From NCBI GenBank assembly GCA_963730165.1, contig CAVSQS010000001.1, positions 372,001-436,000 on the forward strand: DNA of 64,000 nucleotides. Reading direction: 5' to 3'. The notes beneath the pieces are model-generated. The model was not told the DNA's origin, did no database searches, and saw only the letters and a program-made list of their open reading frames with translations. Below are positions 8,713 through 17,663 of the stretch, piece by piece. The first letter of the stretch is position 1, and every line of letters begins with the position of its first letter. Source of the stretch: DASSQJ01 sp963730165 (GTDB lineage Bacteria > Actinomycetota > Actinomycetes > Actinomycetales > Dermatophilaceae). Made by a program: the position numbers and the translations under genes.

Positions 8713-9912
8713 ATGGAGCGCTCACGGCGACGAGCAGTCAAGCTCGGCGAGGCCTGCCCGCAGCGCGTCGAGCGCGAGGGCCACGTGTGGCGCATCGGAT
8801 CGCTGGAGGCGGCGCGCCAGGTGCTCCGCGCACGCGACGCCACCCGCCAGGCGGGGTTCACCGCCGAGAAGATCCCCCAGGGCTACCTCGACCACCACCC
8901 GATCCTCGTCTCCGACGGCCCTCGGCACGACGAGCAGCGCCGCAAGGTCGCCCGGTTCTTCGCCCCCGCCGTCGTCGAGCGCTACACCGCGCAGATGGAG
9001 CGCTGTGCCGACCGGTTGCTCGACGAGGCCGCGGCGCGCGGACGGTGCCGCCTCGACGATCTCGCCCTGATCTTCACCGTCGAGATCACCGCCGAGGTCG
9101 TCGGCCTCACCGAGTCCTCGGTGCCGAGGATGGCGCGGCGGCTGGTCAGCTTCTTCAACCAGCCGCCGTTCGACATCACCCGGGACGACCTCGGCCGCAG
9201 CGGCCGACAGTGGGCCCAGGCCGCGTTCAACGGCCTGCTGCCCGTCGTCCGCTTCTACCTCGCGGACGTCAGGCCCGCGCTGCGGCGCCGACGCCGTCAG
9301 CCGCAGGAGGACGTCATCAGCCACCTGCTCGAGGAGGGCTACAGCACCACGGGGGTCCTCGTCGAGTGCGTCACCTACGGAACGGCCGGGATGGTGACGA
9401 CCCGGGAGTTCATCGTCATGGCGGCGTGGCACCTGTTGCGCGACGACGCCCTCCGCGAGCGCTACCTCGTCGCCGGACCGGACGAGCGGCTCGCGATCCT
9501 CGCCGAGATCATCCGGCTGGAGCCGGTCGTCGGCCACCTCTACCGGCGGGCGACCGCACCGGTACCGATCAGCGACGGTGACCGGCAGTGGACGATCGAG
9601 CCCGGGCACCTCGTCGACGTGTGCGTCCGGGCGACCAACACCGACCCCGAGGCGGTGGGCGAGGAGCCGCTGGCGCTTCGCCCCGGTCGCTCCCTCCCGA
9701 GCGGCGTCAACCCGACGGCGATGACCTTCGGCGACGGGTCCCACAAGTGCCCGGGACAGCCGCTGGCGATGCTCGAGGCCGACGTGCTGCTGACCCGGCT
9801 CCTCGCCCGCGAGCCCCGCATCCTCCGTGAGCCGGAGCTGGGCTGGGACAACCTCATCGAGGGGTACTGGCTGCGTGGCTTCGAGCTCGCCCTGGGGCCG
9901 GGCCGGCCCTGA
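8713..9912 (+). CDS. Cytochrome P450
   Basis: This 399-residue protein is the usual size for a bacterial class I P450. The haem-ligand loop FGDGSHKCPGQPLA lies near residues 338-352, with cysteine as the axial ligand. An ExxR is present in EIIRLEP (near residue 263). The I-helix position reads YGTAGMVTTRE, a Gly-Met-Val-Thr-Thr variant of the usual AGxET/DTT oxygen-activation motif. It should be soluble and need a ferredoxin, but none is nearby. The ATG at 8713 was preferred to an upstream in-frame start because of the -10 just before it. The substrate is unknown. It diverges from the MOSC/10-methyl fatty acid operon, so a lipid substrate is possible but unproved. Confidence 0.88.
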   Translation: MERSRRRAVKLGEACPQRVEREGHVWRIGSLEAARQVLRARDATRQAGFTAEKIPQGYLDHHPILVSDGPRHDEQRRKVARFFAPAVVERYTAQMERCADRLLDEAAARGRCRLDDLALIFTVEITAEVVGLTESSVPRMARRLVSFFNQPPFDITRDDLGRSGRQWAQAAFNGLLPVVRFYLADVRPALRRRRRQPQEDVISHLLEEGYSTTGVLVECVTYGTAGMVTTREFIVMAAWHLLRDDALRERYLVAGPDERLAILAEIIRLEPVVGHLYRRATAPVPISDGDRQWTIEPGHLVDVCVRATNTDPEAVGEEPLALRPGRSLPSGVNPTAMTFGDGSHKCPGQPLAMLEADVLLTRLLAREPRILREPELGWDNLIEGYWLRGFELALGPGRP

Positions 9913-9925
9913 CGGTGCCGACGGG

Positions 9926-11200
9926 TCAGCCGCCCCCGGCCCCGACCCGGCCGAAGGTCCGGGTGATGAGCTCGGCGCCGTCGCGTGCCGGGTCCCGGGA
10001 GGCCAGGGACGCGGCGACGCGCCGGGCTCCCTCCCGGTAGCGGTCCTGCTCGAGCCGGTCCAGCGCCCGGCGCAGCCGACCGGGGTCGACCCCCTCGTCA
10101 CCGAGGTGGATTCCGGCGCCCGCCCACTCGACCCGGCGTCCGACGTCTGCCTTCTCCTCGGTGCGTCCGACCTGGAGGACCGGCGTGCCGTGCGCCAGGG
10201 CGAGCAGCACCCCGGTCCAGCCGCCGTTCGTCACGAAGGCGCGCGCGTGGGGCAGCACGGCTTCGTACGGCACGAACGACTCCACGGCAACCCCGGGGTC
10301 CCTCGACCCGGTCACCAGGCCGGGGCCGCCGAGCACACCGGGGTCCGCAGCGCCGGTGGTGAGCACCGCCGGGCGCCGCGAGGCCCGCAGTGCCGTCAGC
10401 GCGGGGGCCAGCACCTCCCGGGGGTCGCTGCGCAGCGTTCCCTGCGTGACGAGGACGACCTCGCCGGAGCGCTCCTCGACCACTGCGGGCCACCACGCCG
10501 GCGGAGTCCACGGCGCGGGGGCCGGGGGCCGCAGCGCGCCGACGAAGTGCACGTGCTCGGGCAGCTCGGCACGGGGGTACTCCAGCTCCGGGGCCCCGCA
10601 GTGCAGGTGCAGCAGGGGCGACAGCGCGGCCTCGAGCACCGGGGCACCGGTCGGCGACAGCCCGAGGTCGCGACGCAGTGCGTCGTAGCGAGCCTGGGCT
10701 GCGCCCATGACGAGCCGCCGGCTCGCCACCTGCACGACGGCGTTGCGCCACAGCCACGGAGCGGGTGTCCGGTAGGGCAGGCCGGCGCCGAAGGGGGGCG
10801 TCGTCGCCTCGGGGTAGTGCAGCGGCCCGTCCCCGAAGCTGACCCACGGGACGCCGAGGAGCTCGCAGGCCAGGGCCGCGGCATGGCCCAGGGAGTCGGT
10901 GAGGACGACGTCGGGTGCCAGCGTCTCGATGAGCCGGGCGACCGCCCCGACCCGCTCCGAGGCATCCGCGAGCAGCCAGTCGTAGCGCGCGGAGACGTCG
11001 CGGACACGGCCGCGGCGGCCGACGTAGGGAGGCACCGGCCCGGTGTCCCAGAGCCGGGCCCGCACCCCGACGGCGAGATCGGCCCACGGGCTGGCCACCC
11101 CCCAGTGCACCTCGGCACCCCGGTCGGCCAAGCCGGCGAGGAACGGCACGGCATTGAGCGTGTGCGCGTAGATCGGGGCGCTCGCCGCCAGCACTCTCAC
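9926..11200 (-). CDS. GT1-type (UDP-glycosyltransferase/MGT-like) glycosyltransferase
   Basis: This 424-residue protein starts VRVLAASAPIYAHTLNAVPF, the N-terminal Rossmann strand of GT-B macrolide and sterol glycosyltransferases. It has a C-terminal nucleotide-sugar region with FVTNGGWTGVLLALAHGTPVL and LQVGRTEEKADVGRRVEWAG (about residues 325-375). Such enzymes move sugars from UDP or dTDP donors onto small hydrophobic acceptors. The GTG at 11200 is preferred: GAGAAT lies 6 nt upstream, which fits a leaderless start, and the family N-terminus begins there. It converges on the P450 gene 13 bp away. Both could act on a secondary metabolite, but no biosynthetic cluster surrounds them. Confidence 0.82.
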   Translation of the reverse strand: MRVLAASAPIYAHTLNAVPFLAGLADRGAEVHWGVASPWADLAVGVRARLWDTGPVPPYVGRRGRVRDVSARYDWLLADASERVGAVARLIETLAPDVVLTDSLGHAAALACELLGVPWVSFGDGPLHYPEATTPPFGAGLPYRTPAPWLWRNAVVQVASRRLVMGAAQARYDALRRDLGLSPTGAPVLEAALSPLLHLHCGAPELEYPRAELPEHVHFVGALRPPAPAPWTPPAWWPAVVEERSGEVVLVTQGTLRSDPREVLAPALTALRASRRPAVLTTGAADPGVLGGPGLVTGSRDPGVAVESFVPYEAVLPHARAFVTNGGWTGVLLALAHGTPVLQVGRTEEKADVGRRVEWAGAGIHLGDEGVDPGRLRRALDRLEQDRYREGARRVAASLASRDPARDGAELITRTFGRVGAGGG

Positions 11201-11256
11201 GGGCCCATTCTCGCGCGCCGGGGCCCGGCGTACCGAACTGCGGACCGTGTCGTGCA

Positions 11257-11333
11257 TGGTGGATGTGGAGGGACTCGAACCCCCGGCCTCTCGCGTGTGA
11301 AGCGAACGCTCTAACCAACTGAGCTACACATCC
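11257..11333 (-). tRNA. tRNA-Val (anticodon CAC)
   Basis: The reverse strand folds as a full cloverleaf: acceptor GGATGTG/CACATCC, D arm GCTCAGTTGGTTAGAGC, anticodon stem TTCGC/GCGAG with loop TTCACAC, and a T arm with GGTTCGAGT. The CCA end is encoded (TGGT at 11257-11260 on the plus strand). Confidence 0.97.
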
Positions 11334-11404
11334 GGGCGCCGTGCGGCGTGCCGAGGATACCCGCCGCCGTCACGCGGCGGAAATCGGCCCGTGGCGGACC
11401 CGAC

Positions 11405-11848
11405 CTACAGCCCGAGGTTGGCGTGCAGCCACGTGGTGACGCCCTCGGGGAGGAACCCCGGAAGGCCGAGCACGCGGGCGACGACCCAGAGCACCGCCGC
11501 CACGAAGCAGAACGTCACGACACCCACGAGTGCCTGCACCCAGCGGGTCTGGGCGCGAACCCACTGGTCCCAGCGACGGACGTTCTCCTTGACGAAGTCG
11601 AGCAGCCGCGAGGCCGGTTCGAACTCCGAGGCCCAGACGGCGATGCCGAGGATGACGATGAGCCACCCCGGGCCGGGCAGGGGCACGAGGACGAGCCCAC
11701 CCCCGACGAGGACCAGACCGAGGAGACCGACGGTCAGTCGCAGTCCCTGGCGCGTCGTCGGGTTGGCGCGCAGCCGGCGCCGCCACTCCCAGTCGTCGTC
11801 GTCGTCGGGCGGGCGGAAGAAGTGGCGCCTCTCCTCGGTCGCGCTCAC
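11405..11848 (-). CDS. PGPGW/TIGR02611-type small membrane protein
   Basis: This 147-residue protein has a charged N-terminus with five consecutive aspartates (near residue 15), then two hydrophobic hairpins. The motif VPLPGPGWLIVILGI (near residues 60-75) is the hallmark of the PGPGW transmembrane family, whose function is unknown. A third membrane segment is near residues 110-130. The GTG start at 11848 overlaps the stop of the upstream pabC-like gene by 4 nt, so it is probably translated from the same folate-pathway mRNA. A conserved partnership is not known to me. Confidence 0.75.
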   Translation of the reverse strand: MSATEERRHFFRPPDDDDDWEWRRRLRANPTTRQGLRLTVGLLGLVLVGGGLVLVPLPGPGWLIVILGIAVWASEFEPASRLLDFVKENVRRWDQWVRAQTRWVQALVGVVTFCFVAAVLWVVARVLGLPGFLPEGVTTWLHANLGL

Positions 11849-12687
11849 GGGTCCACCGACCGGGTCGCATTCCGGTGCCAGACCCCTCGGACGGCCTTCG
11901 TGCGAGGGCCCGGCCAGAGCAGCTCGCGGCCGTCGACGACGGACACCGGCATGACGTCCTTGATCGAGGAGGTGAGGAAGACCTCCTCGGCATCCTCCAG
12001 CACGGCGAGCGGCATCGCCTCCTCGCGCACCTCCAGACCGTCTGCGGCGCACCACTCCAGGACGAGCTCCCGGGAGATGCCAGCGAGGCAGCCGCTGTCG
12101 AGGGGTGGGGTGCGGACGACCCCGCCCGCCACGACGAAGACATTGCTGCCGGTGGCCTCGCAGAGCTCTCCGCGGGTGTTCGCGAAGATCGCCTCCATCG
12201 CCCCGTGCTCCTTGGCACGGGCGAGCGCGACGACGTTGTCGGCGTAGGAGGTCGTCTTGAGCCCGGCCGTGGCGGCGCGCTCGTTGCGGACCCACGGCAC
12301 CGTGACGACGGCACCGTGCTCCTCCGGGCGGTCGTGCGGCACCGCGGTGACGATGTAGGTGAGCTTCGAGTCGTGCCGGTCCGAGCCGAGCGGCCCCCGC
12401 CCGCCGGTGACGGTCCACCGGAGGCGCCCGAAGTCGATGGGCTCTCCGTCGAGCACCGCTGCGATGCCCTCCCGGATCCGGCGGTGGTCGGCGGGCGGGA
12501 GGCCGAGGCCGGCGACGGTGCGGTCCAAGCGCGCCAGGTGGCGCCCCACGGCGAAGGGGATGCCGCGCTCGATCTTCGCGGTCTCGAAGGCGCCGTCGCC
12601 CACCGTCACGCCGTGGTCGACGGCGCTGACCGCGGGGCTCGCCGGATCGACCCGGGCACCGTCGACCCAGACGCGGATCTCAGTCAT
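11845..12687 (-). CDS. pabC: Class IV aminotransferase, probable 4-amino-4-deoxychorismate lyase
   Basis: This 280-residue PLP enzyme has fold-type IV features: GDGAFETAKI near the N-terminus, LKTTSYADNV (about residues 148-157) supplying the Schiff-base lysine, and NVFVV followed by the TPPLDSGCLAGISRELVLE phosphate-binding region. Branched-chain aminotransferases share these, but pabB lies 2 nt upstream on the same strand, so 4-aminobenzoate formation is the likely job. It would eliminate pyruvate from aminodeoxychorismate for folate synthesis. The ATG at 12687 is the natural start. No glutamine amidotransferase (pabA) is seen nearby. Confidence 0.85.
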   Translation of the reverse strand: MTEIRVWVDGARVDPASPAVSAVDHGVTVGDGAFETAKIERGIPFAVGRHLARLDRTVAGLGLPPADHRRIREGIAAVLDGEPIDFGRLRWTVTGGRGPLGSDRHDSKLTYIVTAVPHDRPEEHGAVVTVPWVRNERAATAGLKTTSYADNVVALARAKEHGAMEAIFANTRGELCEATGSNVFVVAGGVVRTPPLDSGCLAGISRELVLEWCAADGLEVREEAMPLAVLEDAEEVFLTSSIKDVMPVSVVDGRELLWPGPRTKAVRGVWHRNATRSVDP

Positions 12688-12689
12688 GG

Positions 12690-13724
12690 TCACAGGATCC
12701 CAGACCGGGGGGACGACCCGGAGGCGAGGGCGACCAGGCGCGCCGCCTTGAGTCGGGTCTCCTCCCACTCCCCCACGGGGTCGCTGCCCCACGTGATGCC
12801 GGCGCCGGTTCCGAAGCGGAGCACCCGTCGGCCGTCGGCGCGCCGGTCGGCCCAGAACGAGCGGATGCCCACCGCGAGGACGGCCTCGTCGCGGTCGGCG
12901 TCCACCCATCCGACGGCCCCGCAGTACGGCCCGCGCGGGACCGGCTCGAGGTCGGCGACGGCCTGCAGGGCGGTGTGCTTGGGCGCTCCGCTCACCGAGC
13001 CGGGCGGGAAGGTCGCGGCGAGCACGTCGGGCCAGCCGGTGCCCGGCCGCAACCGCCCGGTGACGTCGGAGACCAGGTGCACGAGCCCGGGATGCTCCTC
13101 GAGTCGGCAGAGATGGGCGACCTCGACGCTGCCCGGGCGGCACACGTGGCCCAGGTCGTTGCGGACGAGGTCGACGATCATGACGTTCTCGGCGTAGTCC
13201 TTGGTGAGCAGGGTCGCCGCGTCCTGGGCGGTGCCCTTGATGGGGCGGGAGGTCAGCACGTCACCGCGACGCAGGAGAAACGCCTCCGGCGACGCGCACG
13301 CGACCTCGAGGCCGGCCTCCGGCAGGTCGACCGTCGCGGCGTACGGTGCCGGGTTTCCCGCGGCGAGCCGGGCACCGAGGGCCCCCACCTCTGCCCCTCC
13401 CGGCAGGTCGTGCTCGAGGATGCGGCAGAGGTTGACCTGGTAGACGGTGCCGTCGGCGATGCGTCGGCGCGCCTCCTCGACACCGGCGACGTACGTGTCT
13501 TCGTCCAGGCTGGTCCGCCACTCCCCCGTGAGCGTCGGCCACGAGGTTGCGCGACCGGGCTGGAGGAGCGCGGGCGCACGCCGGACCTCACGCATCCGCG
13601 CCGCGGTGAGGTGACCCTCGAAGGTGAGCACGACCGTCCAGAAGCCCGCGGTGAGGTCACCGGCATCGTGGGTCACCGCCTCGACGCCGCGGGCCACGAG
13701 CGACCCGAACCTCGCCTCCGACAC
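12690..13724 (-). CDS. pabB: Aminodeoxychorismate synthase component I
   Basis: This 344-residue protein holds the chorismate-binding fold with little of the usual N-terminal domain. Seen motifs are ASPEAFLLRRGDVLTSRPIKGT (read as two blocks), KDYAENVMIVDLVRNDLGHVC and TFPPGSVSGAPKHTALQ, all catalytic signatures of the TrpE/PabB family. It aminates chorismate with ammonia from a partner amidotransferase. The GTG at 13724 was chosen because TACGAT (13732-13737) ends 7 nt upstream, giving a leaderless start. An ATG at 13733 overlaps that hexamer. Together with pabC it forms a two-step 4-aminobenzoate operon. Confidence 0.88.
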   Translation of the reverse strand: MSEARFGSLVARGVEAVTHDAGDLTAGFWTVVLTFEGHLTAARMREVRRAPALLQPGRATSWPTLTGEWRTSLDEDTYVAGVEEARRRIADGTVYQVNLCRILEHDLPGGAEVGALGARLAAGNPAPYAATVDLPEAGLEVACASPEAFLLRRGDVLTSRPIKGTAQDAATLLTKDYAENVMIVDLVRNDLGHVCRPGSVEVAHLCRLEEHPGLVHLVSDVTGRLRPGTGWPDVLAATFPPGSVSGAPKHTALQAVADLEPVPRGPYCGAVGWVDADRDEAVLAVGIRSFWADRRADGRRVLRFGTGAGITWGSDPVGEWEETRLKAARLVALASGSSPRSGIL

Positions 13725-13731
13725 GCCCCGC

Positions 13732-13737
13732 ATCGTA
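13732..13737 (-). promoter_or_regulatory. -10 TACGAT of the pab operon
   Basis: Read on the minus strand, TACGAT ends 7 nt before the GTG at 13724, the same geometry as the other leaderless promoters here. It also argues against the upstream ATG that overlaps it. Confidence 0.45.
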
Positions 13738-13758
13738 GGCCGGGCGCGTGGCCGGCGC

Positions 13759-14274
13759 TCAGGCCCGGACCGGCACCGCGGCCGCCAGGGCCCGGCCCCA
13801 CTCCCTCGCCCGCTCGAGCTCGCCCTCGGCGAGTGGGCCGTCGACGTCCTCGACGAAGAAGCTCTGCGGCTCGACGAGCTCGCGCAGACCGTGCCGCCGG
13901 GCCGACCGGGCGGCGCTGCGGGCCGCCGACCCGGGCAGGTGTCGGACGCGGGTGACGCGGGTGTCGAACGCCGCGAACCAGCCGCTGTGTCCCTGCGGGG
14001 GCAGGCCGCCGAGCCATTCGCGCAGACCCGAACCGACCGAGCCGTGGGTGGCCCCCTGCTCGCGAGCGTCGCGCCGGGTCGAGGCGCGGCTCATCGAGAA
14101 CGCGTGCGTCGGCCCGCCGAGGACGACGAGGGTGTAGTGGGTCAGCGAGCCCGGCGGCCGGGACACCTCCGTCACCTCGACCGAGAGGGTCTCGCCCAGA
14201 CCGTCGGCGACAGCCAGCGCCACCTGCTCGGAGTTGCCGAACATCGACTCGTAGACGACCAGCGCCCGTGCCAT
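13759..14274 (-). CDS. Flavodoxin-domain protein
   Basis: This 171-residue protein begins with a classic flavodoxin FMN-phosphate loop, VVYESMFGNSEQVA (residues 6-19), and has LGGPTHAFSMSR (near residue 55) in the position of the isoalloxazine loop. It should bind FMN and carry electrons or sense redox state. The second half is unusually basic (RSAARSARRHG) compared with acidic classical flavodoxins. It may therefore belong to the protoporphyrinogen-oxidase-like or orphan flavodoxin group. It is followed 88 bp later in the same direction by nothing related. Confidence 0.8.
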   Translation of the reverse strand: MARALVVYESMFGNSEQVALAVADGLGETLSVEVTEVSRPPGSLTHYTLVVLGGPTHAFSMSRASTRRDAREQGATHGSVGSGLREWLGGLPPQGHSGWFAAFDTRVTRVRHLPGSAARSAARSARRHGLRELVEPQSFFVEDVDGPLAEGELERAREWGRALAAAVPVRA

Positions 14275-14362
14275 CTCGGACCTCTCCGGGCCCCTCCCGG
14301 GGGCGGGACGGGTCCCGTCTCCACGGTAGGTCGGCCGGTGGCGACAGGGGGTGTCTGGTCGG

Positions 14363-15109
14363 TCACGTCCCGCGGCGCGCGTCCGCGAAGCGGCTCACGA
14401 CGAGGGCGACGACGGTCACGAGGAAGACCTGCCCGAGCACCGCCTCGGACGCGAGCACGAGTCGCGGGAGGCTGCCGACCGGGGCGAGGTCCCCGAGGCC
14501 GAGCGTCGCGATCGTCGTCAGGCTCACGTACATGTAGGCGGTCGACGGCTCGACCGCGCCGAAGAAGGGGGTCGCCGTCCAGCCGTCGACGGCACGGAAG
14601 AGCACCGAGTAGGCAACGGCGATCTGGAGGTAGGCCGCCACGGCTCCCATGAGCGTGGCCATGACGACGGCGCCGTGCGCGAGGATCCGGCGGATGACGA
14701 GCACCGGCACGACGAGGACGAGGAGCAGCCAGAGGACGCCCACGCCGTCCACCGGGGAGAGGGCCTCGACCCCCAGGCGCTCGAGCAGCGCGAGCAGCAC
14801 GTTGATGCCGACGACGACGAGCACGACCCCCAGCGCCGCGCGGCGCCAGCCGGGGCGCAGCCCGACCGCGCGGGTCGCCGCGATGATGGCCGCGCCGCTC
14901 GTGACGGTGACGAGCAGGCCGCTGGCCCAGGAGTCGCCGACCTCGACCAGCGCCGACACGACGATCGTCAGCAGCACGAACACCAGGACGATCCCGAAGC
15001 GGTCGACGGGGTCCCGGTGCCAGGCGCGCCACACGTCGCGAAGGCCCCGGCCGGACGTGGTCCGGCCGGGGCCCGAGCCGGCGGAAGGGGCCGCCGAGTG
15101 GTCCGTCAC
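14363..15109 (-). CDS. Two-pore-type potassium/ion channel protein with an atypical selectivity filter
   Basis: This 248-residue integral membrane protein has about six hydrophobic segments. The last two flank a pore loop that reads TTIATLGLGDLAP (about residues 205-217). The canonical potassium filter is TxTTVGYGD; here Val-Gly-Tyr is replaced by Leu-Gly-Leu. The pore loop and the following inner helix (LASEAVLGQVFLVTVVALVVSRF) otherwise match the Ion_trans_2 family, with no RCK domain. It starts with GTG at 15109. A SHOCT membrane protein gene lies 13 bp upstream on the same strand, so the two may be co-transcribed. Confidence 0.78.
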   Translation of the reverse strand: MTDHSAAPSAGSGPGRTTSGRGLRDVWRAWHRDPVDRFGIVLVFVLLTIVVSALVEVGDSWASGLLVTVTSGAAIIAATRAVGLRPGWRRAALGVVLVVVGINVLLALLERLGVEALSPVDGVGVLWLLLVLVVPVLVIRRILAHGAVVMATLMGAVAAYLQIAVAYSVLFRAVDGWTATPFFGAVEPSTAYMYVSLTTIATLGLGDLAPVGSLPRLVLASEAVLGQVFLVTVVALVVSRFADARRGT

Positions 15110-15122
15110 GAGGCGGATCCGC

Positions 15123-15500
15123 TCAGGAGAGGGCCTTGGCCTTGAGCGAGGCGAACTCCTCCTCGGAGATGGCGCCGGAGTCCAGGAGCTGCTTGGCCTG
15201 GGCGATCTGGTCCGCCGGCGAGGCGCCCGCGACCTCGCGGATGTAGGTGTCCTGGGCCTCCTTCATGGCCTGGGCCTCCTTCTGGCTGCGCTCGGCCATC
15301 CCGCCGCCGCGGACGATGAGGTAGGCGAGCGCGGTGATGATGGGGAAGAAGATGAGGAGGATGAACCAGACGGCCTTCATGCCGCCGGAGACCGTGTGGT
15401 CGCGGAACAGGTCGACGACGATCGTGAACATCGCGAAGAGGTAGGCGATGAACGCGAACGACAGGAAGACCAGCCAGAACCACTGCCAGAAGCTGTCCAC
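15123..15500 (-). CDS. PLDc_N plus SHOCT membrane protein
   Basis: This 125-residue protein has two transmembrane helices (about 5-27 and 40-62), as in the phospholipase-D-nuclease N-terminal family, then a linker and a C-terminal SHOCT motif, AKQLLDSGAISEEEFASLKAKAL. SHOCT domains are short two-helix modules often attached to membrane anchors, probably for oligomerisation. It is a clear paralogue of the protein at 25756-26142, with the same architecture and near-identical SHOCT. The copy here lacks the island palindrome upstream, so it may be regulated differently. Confidence 0.85.
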   Translation of the reverse strand: MDSFWQWFWLVFLSFAFIAYLFAMFTIVVDLFRDHTVSGGMKAVWFILLIFFPIITALAYLIVRGGGMAERSQKEAQAMKEAQDTYIREVAGASPADQIAQAKQLLDSGAISEEEFASLKAKALS

Positions 15501-15639
15501 GATGGACCTTTCGGTGAGGGCCGCCCGAACGGCGGCGTCGCACCGGCAACCCTAGCCAGTCGCGCGTGCTCGCCGCAGGAGGCTGCCGCCGACACGACGA
15601 CGGCTCCTCGTGCCAGCGACGGGCGCCCTCGCGACCGGG

Positions 15640-17520
15640 TCAGGCCGAGGAGCCCCCCGGGCGGGCCTCCGTCCCGTTGCGAGCCTCGGCGTCGAGGTCG
15701 GCCGCGACGCGTCGGTGGGCCTCCCAGATCGCCTCCGGCAGGTGCGGGAACTGTCGCAGGTGCTCCTCGCGGTTGGCGAGCTCCTGGCGCCAGCGCTCGA
15801 CGTCGATGGTGAGGATGGTCTCGAGGTCCTCCGCGTCGATGTCGAGACCGGAGAGGTCGAGCTCCTCCTCGAGCGGGAGCACGCCGACCGCGGTCCGCCG
15901 CCCGGTCACCTCGCCCTTCTTCAGCTGGACGAGCCAGAGCAGCGCGCGCAGGTTCTCCCGGTAGCCGGGCCACCGGAAGTGTCCGTCCTCCGGGTCACGC
16001 TGGAACCAGTTGACGTGGGCGAAGATCGGCTGCTCCTTCGCGGCTCCGACGATCCGCAGCCAGTGCTCCGCGTAGGGCCCCTCGGGGTAGGACATGAACG
16101 GCCGCATCGACATCGGGTCGTAGCGGAGCTTGCCCTCGACCCCCTCTGCCGCGGCCGTGGCCTCGGCACCCAGCGTCAGCCCGTCGTAGACGCCCTCGGC
16201 GAGGTCGTGGATGGCCCGCACGAGCGGCTCGCGGTCGCGGGTGCGGCCACCGAAGATGATCGCGTCGATCTTGACGCCCTTCGGGTCCTCGAAGTCAGGG
16301 GCCACGTTCGGCACGTTGGCCAGGGTGGTGGTGAACCGGCTGTTCGGGTGGGCCCAGGGGTCGCCGCGCTCGTCGTCGATGCGCTCCGAGATCAGCTCGC
16401 CCTTCCAGTCGCGCCAGCCCGTGACGTCCTCGGGGTGGTGCGGGGTGCGACCCTCCCACCACACCTCGTGGGTGACCTCGTTGTAGGCGACGTTCGTGAA
16501 CAGGGCCTGGGTCCCGGGCGCGATCGAGTCGATCGCGGTCGGGTTGGTCCTCTCGTTGGTGTCCTTGGCGACGCCGAAGACACCGTTCTCCGGATTCATC
16601 CCGTACAGCTGCCCGTCGCTCGGGTCGACCCAGAGCCAGGCGATGTCGTCGCCGTAGAAGGACACGTGGTAGCGGTCGCCCAGGGCGTCCGGCGCCAGGG
16701 TCATCGCGAGGTTGGTCTTGCCGGACGCACTGGGGAAGCCGCCGCAGATGTGGTGGGTCTCCCCCGTCTCCTTGTCGGTGATTCCGAGGAGCATGAACTG
16801 CTCGCCGAGGAACTCACCGGACGCCCACCCGTCGTAGGCGGCCTGGCGCAGGCCGTGAGCGATCTTGCCGAGCAGCGCGTTGCCACCGTAGGAGCTGCCG
16901 AAGTGGAGGATGGTCCGCTCGTCGGCGACGGTGACGAAGTACCGCTTGTCGTCGGGCGTGCCCTGGCCGAGGTTGGGCAGGTCGCCCGTGACGTGCACCG
17001 CGCGGACGAACATGTCCGGGTCGTCGAGGCCGTTGATGAGGTCGACGCCCACACGCGCCATCCGGATCATGTGGAGGCAGACCGTACGGTTGTCGGTGAT
17101 CTCCACGCCGGCGGCGAAACGCTCCAGCGGCGAGCCGGGAGGCGACATGAGGTAGGGGATGACGTACATCGTCTTCCCCGCCATCGCCCCCTTCATGTGG
17201 CCCTCGACGACCGGGCGGACCTCCTCGGAGTGCCGCCAGTTGTTGTAGACACCCTCGTCCTCGGGGCGACTCGTCGCGACGATGGTGCGCTCCTCCGAGC
17301 GCGCGGTGTCCTTGGAGTAGCTCCGGGAGTAGTACAGCCCCTCACCCGCGGGTTGGATCTCGCCGGCCGCGAGGGACTCCTCGATGAGCCGGGCGTCGTC
17401 CGAGGCATCGACCACCTCGATCCGCTCGGCGCCGAGGAACTCGGCCCAGTGCAGGACGTACTCCCGCACGCTCGAGTTCGTCAGCCCTGCCTCGTCGAGG
17501 GACTTCTCCAGGTCGGCCAC
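15640..17520 (-). CDS. pckG: GTP-type phosphoenolpyruvate carboxykinase, divergent
   Basis: This protein of about 626 residues matches GTP-dependent PEP carboxykinase. It has GDLPNLGQ, a P-loop PSASGKTNL near residue 265, FYGDDIAWL as the second kinase motif, NPENGVFGVA and IFGGRTRD. It makes PEP from oxaloacetate and GTP in gluconeogenesis. In the usual enzyme the P-loop reads PSACGKTN and its cysteine is the hyper-reactive residue; here it is serine. The C-terminal part also diverges from the mycobacterial type. The GTG at 17520 has AAGGGTG 6 nt upstream; other in-frame GTG/ATG starts lie up to 78 nt earlier. The transporter gene upstream is on the same strand but 143 bp away. Confidence 0.88.
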   Translation of the reverse strand: MADLEKSLDEAGLTNSSVREYVLHWAEFLGAERIEVVDASDDARLIEESLAAGEIQPAGEGLYYSRSYSKDTARSEERTIVATSRPEDEGVYNNWRHSEEVRPVVEGHMKGAMAGKTMYVIPYLMSPPGSPLERFAAGVEITDNRTVCLHMIRMARVGVDLINGLDDPDMFVRAVHVTGDLPNLGQGTPDDKRYFVTVADERTILHFGSSYGGNALLGKIAHGLRQAAYDGWASGEFLGEQFMLLGITDKETGETHHICGGFPSASGKTNLAMTLAPDALGDRYHVSFYGDDIAWLWVDPSDGQLYGMNPENGVFGVAKDTNERTNPTAIDSIAPGTQALFTNVAYNEVTHEVWWEGRTPHHPEDVTGWRDWKGELISERIDDERGDPWAHPNSRFTTTLANVPNVAPDFEDPKGVKIDAIIFGGRTRDREPLVRAIHDLAEGVYDGLTLGAEATAAAEGVEGKLRYDPMSMRPFMSYPEGPYAEHWLRIVGAAKEQPIFAHVNWFQRDPEDGHFRWPGYRENLRALLWLVQLKKGEVTGRRTAVGVLPLEEELDLSGLDIDAEDLETILTIDVERWRQELANREEHLRQFPHLPEAIWEAHRRVAADLDAEARNGTEARPGGSSA

Positions 17521-17663
17521 GGTGCTCACCCTTCGTCGGTCGGTCGCGAGTGTCGCGTCGCAGTCGGCGGTCCGGTGTCCGCCCAGCGAGATGGCCATTC
17601 CACCGCACGGACGTCAGGGGTAGCCACCCCAGGAGCCGAGTCATTGGTCACACTGAGGGGTGC

